Of a DNA stretch of 44,845 nt, positions 11,101 through 26,100 are shown piece by piece. The notes under the pieces were generated by a model. That model was not told the origin of the DNA. It did no database searches and was given only the letters and a program-made list of their open reading frames with translations. Where the stretch lies: positions 602,160 to 647,004 of the forward strand of contig NW_014577116.1 in NCBI RefSeq assembly GCF_000485595.1. The letters are read 5' to 3'. Both the position numbers and the translations under genes were made by a program. Positions within the stretch are counted from its first letter, which is position 1; each line of letters starts with the position of its first letter. The stretch is from Priapulus caudatus (taxonomy: Eukaryota > Priapulida > Priapulimorpha > Priapulimorphida > Priapulidae).

Positions 11101-14100
11101 ACGTGTTTCCACCACGCTCTTAGAGCGTAGTACGAGCGTAGTGAGATCGGGGCCTGGTGTCACGGGGGTATAATGGAGGACTTAGCAAAAACTTATGTGT
11201 TTGAGATATTTTGTAATTGAAACTGAAATAATATAAATAAATAATATTTGACATCATTTTAATTTGGTTGTATAAATATGGCTTCAAATGTAATGTTAAT
11301 GAGTTGTATTTCTTGAAATAGTTATGACGTGGATGAAAATTGGGCAAAAGGTTGGTAGTTGTTTTTTATTAATAGTATTTGTACGTATATAATATATACT
11401 TGTATAATTTTTTAGACCAAAGCTGTGCAGAAAGCCATGGATGAGCTGAACTTTGAACTTGCACAACGACTTCGTGGAAAGTAAGTGGTAGATCTGACCT
11501 ATACTAAGTGCACATATTTCTCTCATGTCATGTCATGTTTAAAGATAGATGGTGAATTTTGTTATATGCGATTGTATATTAGTGTGTCCATGTAGCTAAA
11601 TTAATTAGTTAACTATTGTATAGTTAACATAATCTAATGATCAATAAAGCTATGCATTTCAAGTATCTACCATATATACTTGAGTCATTAATACTATAGG
11701 GATTGAATTCGTCACGGTGGTAAACAATGTTTCTTGGCAGTGATAACCGTATTTTATCGACTAAAACTTTATACCATATCAAACTTTAAATCACAATAAA
11801 CACAATTATAGACTTAGTAAATCATACTGTACAGGAGTATGGTTTTCTAGTGGAACTAATATAGCAGACCTGTGAAAGGTGTAGGCGATGATTTAATAAG
11901 GTGTCATGAGACTTGCATTGACTGCAATTGTGCATGTTCTGTAAATTATGCAAATAATTAGAAATGCTTAATGTTTATACGTGCAATTAAACAATATGTG
12001 TTCTTTTAGAAGTGCAGTGTAAGAGTTATATTTCTGCGGGTTTTTTAATCTAGGAGCTTTATGAACAACCTGGCAGCCTACCGAAAATTGAGCAAAATTC
12101 ACCCACCACAATACTTGATCGAGAATAAAGAGATGTGTAAGGTACGTATATATATACTAGTGATGTCACGATCATCGATTATACTCGATCATCGGTTGAA
12201 CAGTGGCTCAAACCAAGCGCTTGGTTATCAAAATCCATAATCGATTTCATCAACAACAAAAAAAACTTGATAAGAAAATTTGGAAAAGTGATGAGAATCA
12301 GAGATATCATCGCTACTATACAAGTTATCCTTTATTAACATACATGTATTATACACATAGTAGTAAACAGTGCAAAACAAACAGTAAACAGGGCTAAACA
12401 AGCACATACATGCNNNNNNNNNNACGATCGCAGTACGTCCATAGACGTTCATACTGCGTTCTACGCGTTTCCACCACGCTCTTAGAGCGTAGTACGAGCG
12501 TAGTGGGATCGGGGCCTGGTGTGACGGGGGTATAATGGAGGACTTGGCAAAAACTTGTGTGTTTGAGATATTTTGTAATTGAAACTGAAATAATATAAAT
12601 AAATAATATTTGACATCATTTTAATTTGGTTGTATAAATATGGCTTCAAATGTAATGTTAATGAGTGGTATTTCTTGAAATTGTTATGACGTGGGTGAAA
12701 ATTGGGCAAAAGGGTGGTAGTTGTTTTTTATTAATAGTATTTGTACGTATATAATATATACTTGTATAATTTTTTAGACCAAAGCTGTGCAGAAAGCCAT
12801 GGATGAGCTGAACTTTGAACTTGCACAACGACTTCGTGGAAAGTAAGTGGAAGATCTACCATATATACTTGAGTCATTCATACTATAGGGATTGAATTCG
12901 TCACGGTGGTAAACAATGTTTCTTGGCAGTGATAACCGTATTTTATCGACTAAAACTTTATACCATATCAAACTTTAAATCACAATAAACACAATTATAG
13001 ACTTAGTAAATCATACTGTACAGTATGGTTTTCTAGTGGAACTAATATAGCAGGCCTGTGAAAGGTGTAGGCGATGATTTAATAAGGTGTCATGAGACTT
13101 GCATTGACTGCAATTGTGCATGTTCTGTAAATTATGCAAATAATTGGAAATGCTTAATGTTTATACGTGCAATTAAACAATATGTGTTCTTTTAGAAGTG
13201 CAGTGTAAGAGTTATATTTCTGCGGGTTTTTTAATCTAGGAGCTTTATGAACAACCTGGCAGCCTACCGAAAATTGAGCAAAATTCACCCACCACAATAC
13301 TTGATCGAGAATAAAGAGATGTGTAAGGTACGTATATATATACTAGTGATGTCACGATCATCGATTATACTCGATCATCGGTTGAACAGTGGCTCGAACC
13401 AAGCGCTTAGTGATGTCACGATCATCGATTATACTCGATCATCGGTTGAACAGTGGCTCAAACCAAGTGCTTGGTTATCAAAATCCATAATCGATTTCAT
13501 CAAAAAAAAAAAAAACTTGATAAGAAAATTTGGAAAAGTGATGAGAATCAGAGATATCATCGCTACTATACAAGTTATCCTTTATTAACATACATGTATT
13601 ATACACATAGTAGTAAACAGTGCAAAACAAACAGTAAACAGGGCTAAACAAGCACATACATGCACACACGTACATGCACGCGACGTTACGCACACGCAGG
13701 AATTTAACACCCCGAGTAACCGATTGTAACCGATCATCGGTTACTTGGGTCCAACCGATGATCGATTACGAAATTACAACCGATTGACAACACTAATATA
13801 TACACACTAGCTACATAGCTTATATGCTAGCATCACTAGCATTAAACATTTTTGTTGCCTGATAGTATAATTTTTAATAATGATCAGGTAATTTTGATTT
13901 CAGATTGCCAATTAATGTATTTTAATCATCTGGCTCTATTTTGCAGAGTTGGTGGATAAGCATGTTGAGCCTGTATGCTAACAGTGCTAATTGCTTATAA
14001 TAATTACTGGTATAATTACAGGGTGCGAAATTCAGGGTAGTCCTGCAGTTTAAAACTATTATATTTGTTCACTGATAAGTAGATGTCAACAGCAACTAGC

Positions 14101-17100
14101 CCAGTTGATTACTGTCAGTTCACATTTAATAAACCATATGTAGCACCAGCCTTGTGATAACTCACCACTTTTAGTAAAAACAAATTAATAGCTTCTGGAG
14201 AAACCCTTTTGAAATAAAAAACCACAGCTATTGTATGAATTCAACACTTTTGTAATAAGATCATGTCAGTACTTTTGTAATACTGCTCAACCATTTTTGT
14301 AGCAAAAACTAATTTTATTAAAAAGCTGGTGGCTTTTATTACAGAAGTGTGATCTTACAAAAGTTGTTTGTATTAAAAAGATGGTTTCTGCACCAGAACC
14401 TATCCAACTATGATTTTGGGTGTTGACCAGTTAAGCCCAACGCACACACCCGAGCAAAACACCGGAACGTGGAGCAAAACATGTTTCGCTCGATGTTCGT
14501 GGCTGTGTGCGGATTCCCGAAACAAGAAACATTGCTCAGCTGAGCGTGTTTCGCTGAACAAGCAATGTTTGATTTGCGGAGCGTGTTTCGCCTGAGCGTA
14601 TGTTTTGCTCGGGTGTGTGCGTCAATTGTTCTGCTACACAGCGAAACGCCACAGAAGGTCTCCAATCAATATCCTTAAAAATATCACATGAAACACAAAA
14701 TTGGATGTCCATTGGATGGCTATTTTGGATGTCATGTGACAGCGGCGCTGTGCGCAGTGTTTCTGTATGTTTTGCTCAGCTGTGTGCGCTTGCTCGCTCA
14801 GCAGAACGCGAAACGCTGGAAAACAAAATTTCGTGTTTCGCTCGGGTGTGTGCGTTGTGCTCTAGAGAGTTCTCACTTAAAATGTTAGTGTATGCCTCAT
14901 AGTGTGGAGCTATCAAGGATTATGCAAATTTAACAGTATGTGCTAGCTATAAATATTTTTAATTGTAAGGTTGCTAAAGACTATACTAGGTATTTATATC
15001 TACTAGTCTGTTTGACTACCACATGATTGAGGGTTATTTCGCATCCTGTATATAGTATACCGGATATAACACATAATATATCTCACAATTCAGACAGGAT
15101 CTGATTTGTATGTCACTAAGAAGTGTGCTTTGTGAATATATACGAATTCAACATGCTCTTTTTCTTCCATAATGTGATGCCTCGCGGACCTTGCAGCCAG
15201 TAGATGGGAAGGTATGGTGATGGTAGCCTTTCATCCTTCTCCTTATGATGTATCTAACCCTGTAGACTCTGTGTGATCCTTCACTCCTGTCATCATTCAT
15301 CCTTGTCACACCACTTTTCAGAAGGTTCTTTACGCATTGCTGCTACTCATAATACATTTCGCCTTTCAGGGGCTTACGTGCGTGAGTTATTGTGTGTGCG
15401 TGTGTGTACTTTTGCATGATATAGCTGCTGGCATCTGGACCTGCTTTCTTCATGGCTGCTCTGTGGCCGTGCAATGTCATGTATCTGTGTATATTGTACA
15501 GCACTAGACTGGGTCCAAAACATTGTCTGCTCGCTGTAACCTATAACCAACCACTCAGTGAATATGTTAGAGAATGAAATTTTGTTTATTTCATTGTGCT
15601 GAACAATATCATGGCAATTAAAAATCAATATTTTACTTGTTTTTAAGTATGCTTCACATACTTTAAGAATGACACTTTTCTCATGTTCTTCTGTCTATTA
15701 AACAGAAATTATTCGGAAGATAACATATTACTTACCTACCAACCCTTTGAAATCTTAAAGCACTCAAATCTTACAGCAACCAGACAATTTTTTGAACCAC
15801 TTATATCTCAGATCAGTCGTTGCTTTCCACATTTATAGGCAAATTTGTTCTGGAGCATTAAGGAAAGGTTGGGTGAACACTAGTATTTTTACCTTCAATA
15901 TGCATTTGTGCTGGCATCATCTGTTGTCTGTTTTTACCATTGTATTGAAAAGGAATAAATCTACTCTGTTCATATTAGGGATAACACATGCTAAATTCGA
16001 ACGTGGAGTATAAAATGTTTAAAATGGCAAATATTAATGGATCTAAGAATAAATTTCAGTTATTTTTCAGGACAGTGTCCAGTGGACCTATCTAGACAGT
16101 ATTTCATTCAAGCTTGCAGTTATCTTTTACACTGAAATTTGATTGATTTACTCAAAACCAATGACAACTTTTATGAGATTAAACAATGCTGATACAAATA
16201 AATTGCATTGATTTTTTGCATTCATTTTAATGCATATCTGAATTTGCCTCGGTGAAAATATTATGGTTGATCTGCACTGTAGATAGATTACTGATACAGG
16301 AAACATGTCTGACAAAAATGTACAAATACTCACACTGTGAGCTTGACATGATAACTAACGGCCTAGACCTTATTGATTTTTCTCAGGTTTAATCTATAAA
16401 TCTATATATTTTCACAATATGTTGTAATATGCTAATGCAGTATTATGGAAAGCACTGCCCCACTCACTGCCCCATCACTTCTTGCAGTATGCTCATATTA
16501 GTTTATGCATTTACTTGGGTTGGTTTATTATTGTCTCACTGTTTTTGTATCTCCTGTATGGGAATTATAGCTCTTATTATTTTGCAAATTGCCGAGTACC
16601 TTGTTTCAGTCACATTTTAGTGTGCTGTTGGTAGTTTGTTCGTTTCACAGCCTGTGCAGATATATTTAAAAGACAAATACTGTGTTTGCGAAGTCAGAAT
16701 GCCTCAGTTACCACTATATATGCTCAGTTGCTCTAAAATTGCACCACCTGCAACAAAACGTTGAGATAAACCTGCTGTGAGCACGTTTATCTTGAAAACT
16801 AATTGCGTTGCTCTTTTCATAACAATTCCTACTTATTATCTTTTTTGCATTAACATTTTGGCGACCTTGAACATCGAGCAATCATAATTTTCTTTGACAG
16901 TGCTTTTCTCTCATAACAATTAAGATTTAATTAACAAGCTATAATTTCATTTTGAAAAATGTCAAAACATGTTACATACAGTATTCATGCCATTTGCAAT
17001 AATATTGCTATGATGTTTTTGTGCTGCCACTTGCATAAACCTACTGTTATCACTTGTCCAATTATATAACTGCGATGACCAGGTTCTATAAATGTTTTAT

Positions 17101-20100
17101 TTCATTTCTAATTTCTGGCTAATTGAGAGCGTTTTGTGTTTTAATATTGCATCAAGACTTACAAGTGGGATCTTTAAACACAGTATTTCAATTTAACCAA
17201 AGAATTTTGCTTGTGCACATTGTGCTAGCACGTGTGCTACTGGGTGACATATTGCTGTACTTTTTGTTACCTTTAATGTGACTTGGGTGGATTCGAAGCT
17301 AACCTTTTAATGAATATTCCCTTAGACACTGTTACATACTAATATGGACAAAAAAGGCACTGCTCTAACGTTTTTTCTATAGCTATTTATACAATATAAT
17401 ATTTTTTAGCCAAAATATTTTAGCTATCAAGCTGTTAGGGAATTATTTTCGGAAGAATTGTTACTACAGAGAAGTTGAAGACAAAATGCTTACACCAATG
17501 CTGAAAGCCATACAAAACTTGGACGATATGGATAACATTCTTGGTTCAATTGAATTTGTGATTGCTTATTAAATGAGAGTGCAGTTGTAGTCTACATTAT
17601 GTAATATACGTTATTTGAAACACATTGTCATGTGTGTAAGGGATTATACTTTCTCTACTATAATATGCCTTTTTATGTCTCGTATTTAACAAAGTTGTAT
17701 AACATGTTTCAATGCATAACACTGAGATTTGCTGTGTAGCTGTATAATATATGCTCTTGATAATATATTATAATATCAGGAGTGAATAAAAACAGATTCA
17801 CTGCTGGTAATATGTTTCAGTGATCACACTTTACCCCAGCTTCATCGCTTCTATTTGTTTTTGTTTGTCACCCGATTGAACGCCGTTCGTTTTTGACCAC
17901 GTTTGTTATCTGACAGGTGTCTCATAGGCTGGGAGTGCTGTGCATCGGTGCGCCCGCGTGTGGCATGAACCCAGCCATCCGCTCCTTTGCCAGACTGGCG
18001 ATGTTTGAGGGCCACACCGTCATCGGTCTGCACGATGGAGTGGAGGGCATCGCTCAGGGAACGGTGCGTCACTGTGACACAAGGAATTAGCGGCTGACAT
18101 ATAAGCATGCCACATGTCTCAGATTATTTCTTAGTTTTCTGATTGTGAAAGATTTCTCTTGGAGCTTTGTGACTGAAAGATTTCTTGTGGCGCTTTATAA
18201 TTCCCATGTGCTATGCATTAGATATTGCCCCATACTAGATGTGCTATATAGAATCTTAACCAATACATTCCTGACATTACAAAACAGAAGTTTAACTTTC
18301 AAGAACATGTCACTACTGTTGCTCCTAGCTTATGAGAATGGCTCAGCTGTTAATTTTTATGCAAAGGCAGACGAAGCCTTACCACCTGAGTTTTTAATCG
18401 TATATGTGAAGATTTGTTCAGATGTCAGCATATAATGATAAAATACCTATTTATCTAATATGTTGCTTTGTACAATGTTGTGTATTTCAGATTAAACCAA
18501 TAACATGGGGAGAGTTGCATGGTTGGGCTGGAGCAGGTGGTACATACATAGGAACTAAGCGGTAATATACAGAAACAATATTTATTATTTGAATTTAAGA
18601 TTAACAGAATTTGATTAATAGCTTCATTAGTCATAGTGGATGGTGATGCTGCACAGGTTTTTTTGGTAAAAAAATATTTGTATCAATATCCTCTTTATAT
18701 AACGATTTTAATTTGGAAAACGTTTTCATATTGTTAAACACATAAATCGTTAAAATTTTCGACTTCTTTCTCCAAATCTTAAAGTCTGTCATATTAAAAA
18801 TGTTATTTCGTATATCACGTAATATTCATGAAACATTTCCTGCAGGACTCTTGCCAGCAACTACATACCCCAAATTGCAAAGCGTTTCAAGGAGCAGAAG
18901 CTGGATGGCTTGCTACTTATTGGAGGATTTGAGGTAGGCCTACTAGCAAGTCACAAAAGCCATCCTGGTGGCATATTCATTATTCACACAATATTTCAGT
19001 GTGGCCATTTTTACTGGTATTAGTCATTTCAACAAGAGTTGTATAACATCAAGGGACAATCAGATTTTTGTTAGCACACGTGAACCACCCAGGTTTTGAT
19101 GAGTCCTCGACAACTTGCCCCCCTAGTTATAACTGTACGGTGGTGAGCAAAACCACGATTATTTACATAAGGTTTAGGCTCACAAGAGTTGTTGGCCCGC
19201 AACAGTAGTTCCTGTCATGACCTGAAGACACTAGGATAAAATGTGGAATTAAGTACCTATAACATGGCGCGAAATTAGCACCGGCCCACCGGCATATGCC
19301 GGCAAATAATTTTTAGGGCCTGTAACATGCACTGACAAAACACCGGCCCTCCGAGCCGGTGGTTTCAGCCGTGTTAGCGAGTATCTACATTTTTAGCTCG
19401 CCTTGACATCGTCAAGATGAGCTATTGCCATGGGGTGTCGTCCGTCGTATGTCCGTCCGTGCGTTCGTCCGTCCGTCCGTCAACATTTGGCTACGGTCAA
19501 TGATAACTCAAGAACCATTTGACTTACATGTTTCAAATTGCATATAGTTGTTACTCCTATGGGAGAGGTTTGAACGTCCTATTTTGGAGCACGCCAGTTG
19601 GCCTACATTCGAGCCATGTCCACTTTTTGGCAAAAATGGAAATGGCCACAAGTCAGTTCAGGTTCAATGGGTTTTGCTCATTTCTGGTATGTGAATGAAT
19701 GAGGACTGGCCCCAAAACATATCATACAGGTTTTGATTTTTTTTTTAATTATGCAAAAGCCCTCCGAGCCGGTGGTTTCAGCCGTGTTAGCGAGTATCTA
19801 CATTTTTAGCTCGCCTTGACATCGTCAAGATGAGCTATTGCCATGGGGTGTCAATCGTCCGTCGTATGTCCGTCCGTCCGTCCGTCCGTCAGCATTTGGC
19901 TACGGTCACTGATAACTCAAGAACCATTTGACCCACATGTTTCAAATTGCATATAGTTGTTACTCCTATGGGAGAGGTTTGAACGTTCTATTTTGGAGCA
20001 CGCCAGTTGGCCTACATTCGAGCCACGTCCACTTTTTGGCAAAAATGGAAATGGCCACAAGTCAGTTCAGGTTCAATAGGTTTTGCTCATTTCTGGTATG

Positions 20101-23100
20101 TGAATGAATGAGGACTGGCGTCAAAACATATCATACAGGTTTTAATTATTTTTTTAATTATGCAAATTAGGTAGATTTTGGCAATTTCACTATGCATTTC
20201 AGTGTCTGCCTACAGTCAACGATAACTTAAGAACCATTTGACCCACATGTTTCAAATTGCATGCAGTTGTTACTCCTATGGGAGAGGTTTGAACGTCCTA
20301 TTTTGGAGCACGCCAGTCGACCTACTTTCGAGCCACGTCCACTTTTTGGCAAAAATGGAAATGGCCATCTAAATTTATTCGATTTTGTTAAATTTTGGTA
20401 TGTGAATGTGTAAGGCTAGCCCCAAAACAGTTGTTACTCCTATGGGAGAGATGACAACGTCCTATTACGTTTATTTTGTCTAACTGGTCAACAACTACAA
20501 TCATACCTATATACGTGTAATATTGTGTTTTAGATTCTTTGTTACACTAATTTGACTGGAATATTTTATTGTTTTTATTTGCGCGATATTCGAAAACCAA
20601 AATGTCGATCATTTAGGCGTAGCGCCATCTCTCGTCAAGATTTCAGACTTTCAGATCTGAAACATTTATTTTCGCATCAAAACTTGTGTCATTGACCCTA
20701 ACCCTAACCCTAACCCTAACCCTTTCATTATTTATAGCATTAATAAGCAAATATAGCCTACATTACTGTTTTACCTGAAGGATATCACGCTATAATTTAT
20801 CAACATTTTACATATTTGAAATCAATAATGCAAGCGTGAAACATGACATTGACACAAACACTTTGGACATAATTCACGATCTGCATTATAGTCTGTTCAA
20901 CAGCTACTATGCGATGCCGCACACTACAACAATTTTCTGACAACCAAGGGTCAGTGAAACAGTCTTATCTTTGTTTTTGAAATATAAAATTCTGAGGGCT
21001 GGTAAATTATGGTGAGGGCTGGTAAAAAAACACCTGTTACCAGCCCTCTGCGCGGGTGCAACAAAATCTGAATTTCATGTTCTGATCTAATATTGAGATT
21101 ATGTAAGTAACTTGCTATCGTTCACAGGCCTATAGGTCGCTGCAGGAGATAGCTGATGCAAGAGACAAGTATCCGGAGTTGTGCATCCCGATGGTGATGA
21201 TTCCGGCTACGATCAGCAACAATGTGCCAGGCACCGAGTTCTCTCTCGGTGCAGACACCGCTTTAAACGAGATCGCAGAGGTAAAATGATGACAGTGAAA
21301 TGTCATCGCTCGCGGTGACATTAATTGTCTTTTTTATAAATAATGTGATGGTGTTATAAATAATAAATTAACTGTTGAATTAATTGACTCGACGAGTTTA
21401 GATGCTTGTGTGTAGCTGTACCTTGATTGAGACTGCATGTGGCCCTGTTTAGACTGTAAAAGAACTATAAAATAGGACAAAAAGTAAAAGTATACATTAG
21501 TAAAAAATCGTGTTTTTCTGAATGTGATTTACATATTTTTAGGACATCTCTATGCAGACTCTGGGGTTGCACAGTTGAGGTTTATGGGCTTTCGTCTGCG
21601 TACGATTTAATATACCAGAGTAATCCTATGGAAAAACGTTTTCACACTTTAAAATTATTGTTTTAGATCTGTGACAGAATAAAACAGTCTGCCATGGGAA
21701 CACGCAAGAGGGTGTTTGTTATTGAGACAATGGGTGGTTACTGTGGTTACCTAGCCACCATGGCTGGTCTGGCAGGTGGTGCTGATGCTGCTTATATTTA
21801 CGAGGAGAAGTTCACCATTGAAGATCTGAGGGTGTGTTCATTAAGAGAATTAATTAACAAATGTCCAGTATTACACACGTTACATATTCACAGCGGTGTT
21901 ATGTTGTCAGTTTGAAAAATTTTACATGCTCGGAATAAGGAAATGTATATTAAAGGTTTTGAGCTAGGTTCACGTAACTTGATTCTTAGAGCGACATTCT
22001 AGACAGCACTATTTATATATTTCAGAATGATGTCAGACACTTAGCCCATAAGATGGATCAGGGGATACAAAGAGGACTTATTCTCAGGTGTGCTACTTTT
22101 TGTATTTGCTGATCTCAAAATCATTTTGCTTTTGGTCCTGTTGCTGCGCATTGTCAATCTTCATGATAGCTTAAGAAGTAGTTAAATAACGTGCATTGTA
22201 ATAAAGGGTTGAACATGGTGGAAAATTCCATTCAGTTCAAATGAACTTATTTTGAAAATAATTTGTCAATTTAACAGTATCTGATGCACCTTCAAGAATC
22301 CCAAACTAATTAAAGTTGATAAACCTCGTAGCTAAATGCATATATATATCTACTGTGAGCTTGCATATTTTGCAAAAATTCACTACAACTCATTTGTATT
22401 GCTACTTTCATAACATTTCTTCTCAAAATCTAAACGAAATTACTTTCTCTTACGAACGTAGCACCACAGTTATGTTTACACATCCGGGACACAGTGGAGC
22501 GATCGGCTCGATTAATTAACAGTTTCTTTCTATGATAAAACAAGTTATAATTCATTATTCGATGTTTATTCAATACAAAATTGTGAAATTTGTTTAAATC
22601 ATATCGTTATCTCTATTACTTAGGCCTATATATATGCAATCAGGAAACAAATATAGGCTTTTTGTTGCGAGGTTTATCCATTTTAAACCCCTAAAAATAG
22701 ACAAAAACTCAAGTCTTGGTAAGTTCCTTCTATGGTAACATAATACAGATTACATTTGTAATTTTAAATGCTTTTTAAATGCTTTTTTGTGATGGCCAGT
22801 TTTAAAATAGTTTAAATACAAACTGTTTACCCACATATATTTTTTTTGAATTTCATGTGGGTGCATGTACGCTTTAGTTATTGTGAGGTGATTCCTTGTC
22901 CTATGCAATAAACGCTGACATCGTCAAGATGAGCTAATGCCACGGGGCGTCGTCCGTCCGTCCATCCGTCAACATTTGGCTACGGTCAACGATAACTTGA
23001 GAACCGTTTGACCCACATGTTTCAAATTGCATACAGTTGTTACTCCTATGGGAGAGATGTGAACGTCCTATTTTGGGGCACGCCAGTTGACCTACTTTTG

Positions 23101-26100
23101 AGCCACGCCCCCTTTTTGGCAAAAATGAAAATGGCCATCTAGATTCATTCGATTTTGTTACATTTTTCTACCTACCTACCTACCTATACCTACCAACCTA
23201 ATCATACCTACATGTTATATTGTGTTTTAGATTCTTCGTTACAGTAATTTGACTGGAATATTTTATTGCTGTTATTTGTGCGATAATCGAAAACCAAAAT
23301 GGCGATCATTTAGGCGTAGCGCCATCTCTCGTCCAGATTTCAGACTTTCTGATCTGAAACGTTTATTTTCGCATCAAAACTAATCCTGAAACAAAACAGT
23401 GAAATTTCTATTAGTATAAAACGGGGAATAAGGCCATTTGATCACATTTCGGTACGTCATAAATGAAACACTTGCCAAATTTTAAATATCATCTCCCTCT
23501 TCTATCACACCCAAGGTGAGCTATATAGTGTCATTGACACTTTCATTATGGCTTGCTGCTTGTCAGCTCTCAGACTTAGACATCAGACTAGAAAGCCTTT
23601 GTGCTCTTTTAACCGTTTAGAAGGAAAGTAAGCTTAATTTGATGTCTTAACCCTTAAATGTGACAATAAATAATTAAGCTGTACATAATAATGTAATTCA
23701 AATGGTCTTATGTAAAATTTAAAGTTAAATTGAAAGCCAGCAGTGCAGGAAATGAAAACTTATGTAATAAGGTAAACAGAAGCTTTTTTCATGGTCATAT
23801 GAAATCTACTCACCCGTTGCAATCAGGCACCATTGTTTCACTGAATTTGACCATACAGACTAGCATTTTTAGATGGCATTTTCAACAGTCTGTGTAGAGT
23901 CGAAACAACAACAATATTGTTTGCGTGTACTTTAATCCAATAAAGCACGCGAGCAGTGTTTGCAATACGTAAAACGTTATCAGTTGAGACTACCGTTTTG
24001 GGATGGTCCAAGTTGTAGGTAACCCACATATATCTACAATTTGGAAGTCAAAAAACAATTATAAAAACAAATATCACAAGAAATAATTAACAATAATTCA
24101 TAATTATACCGTTTTGTCTATTTCTTTATCAAAATGGTTTTATTATAAATTTTCAAGTAAACTACATACGTACATTTTTCAAATATAATTATAAAATTAT
24201 ATTCTATTGACCATGTTATATTTTTCCATAATATATATATGTAAATGTTCCTCTAATCAAACATTTCATGGGTCTATATATTATTGTTGCATACTGGAAT
24301 CACAGACGAAAGTGTAGTCAGCCCTTTTACATTCAACACCAAAATATGCCAATAATTGTTGGAAACTTGAACAGGAATCTTACATACTAAACTTACTGCC
24401 TGCTTTCTCCAAGATTACTTTTATTGGTATTTCAAGCACTATATGTGACATGGGAGCGAAGTAAGTTAGCTTCTGTGGTGTATGACAATACCTGTAGTGC
24501 TACACTTACATGCTGAAAGCATGTGAACATGTTGTATGCAGAGGTTTTAACTCGTTGGTGACGTTAGGGCAGTATAGCATGTTGCACAGACCAGTGTGGT
24601 TAAATAGCACCGTCTACTTTTATGCTTTGTGCTGTATCTATGCTAACAACATTTTCCAGCATCACGATGGTGTGAGTTGATTTCTGGAAAACCAATCTTG
24701 TTTACGTCTTGACACGAAGCCGTTTACCATCAAATGATGAGACGCGTCAGATTTATCCAATAAAAATACGTTACTATAATTACCTACAATGGACGGTTTT
24801 CACGAATGAGATATTACACGTAACCAATCTCACGTGGACTGCCTCTTGTATAAGTTAAATTGGTGGTGAATTGTTTCTGACAACACTACGTAACAATCAA
24901 CCTCTAGTTTGCCGGAGAGCAGCATAATAAAAACGATATTCCTATTTAAATTGGAATTATAAATATTCCTATTTCCTCTGGAAGCTTGCTCTCATCTCGT
25001 CAGCTCTTGCTCTCTCTCTTTCTCTCCCTCGCTCTTGCTCTCTTAGTTGCACCTGCCTGTATCTGTTAACATGTTCACTGGCTATCCTGCTTTACCTTCT
25101 ATATACCTTCCTTCCTATACTATACTACTACCAACTGTCACTTCGTGACACCTCACATAATACAAGGATTTTCTCTACTAACCACCATCTCCAAATCTTT
25201 CTTACTACCTTTCTACGTTCCACTGTGCTCCCTTGTTAACGAGCCTTTTCCCCTCCCTGTGATATTATGCAAATCGCTTTCTCTGTTGTGATTAATACTG
25301 TACAGGCCTCTTTATCATCACCACATTTCCGTAATCAATGTGTTTATGACAATTTATTACTATCAAATCAATATATTACCTAAAAATAACAGCGCCTTAT
25401 TTTATTGAAACTAAAGAAAACATTATTGGAATTATGTATCTCATAAGCATAGTAGAGATTGCAGAAACATGGTAATTGTGTAAGTGCAGCACTTTCTGAG
25501 CCCATGTTGTGTTTATTTTATGTTGTAAGAAGGAATATAGTTATACTATTTGCGCAAACGGCAAGCTGGGATGCACCAAGCCATTACGATCTAGTTTAAC
25601 AATATACGTACATAGACAAATCTAGTTTCTCCGTGCCTTTAATTTACATTTCAGTTTTAATATTTGTTTACTATATAAGCTAGATATCATTTATGCATAT
25701 TTTTTAACCTTAACCAAACAAGTAGTAAATAATACCCCAGCTCATATTCACAGTCCGATAAAACACCACACCTAAGTAGCCGCACATAGAGGCTACACTA
25801 TCACATTAAAGAGAGACTATGACAGGGTCATATAAGCAGGCCATATGCGTAGCCCTACACTGTATGGTATTGGTTTCAGTTGTAGTACTAATGATATGGC
25901 TTTTGTTGAGTCAGGAATGAGAATGCCAACTCTAACTACACGACCGATTTCATCCACCGACTGTACTGTGAAGAAGGCAAGGGTATATTCACAGCAAGGA
26001 TGAATATTTTAGGCCACATGCAGCAAGTATGTTGGTTAATTCATCTTACATTATATATATATATACAGCCACATGCACATGCATGCGTGCACTCACATAT

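Noticed and set aside
12778-13327. Mutually exclusive duplicated exons in PFK
   Set aside because: The coding bases are identical and a gap sits precisely between the copies; an assembly duplication is the simpler explanation.
15374-15628. Minus-strand open frame in the 13328-17916 intron
   Set aside because: No conserved motif, no splice partner, and it lies inside a PFK intron; looks random.
20696-20723. Chromosome end
   Set aside because: Only about 28 bp of CCCTAA, lying inside an intron with the same gene continuing on both sides.
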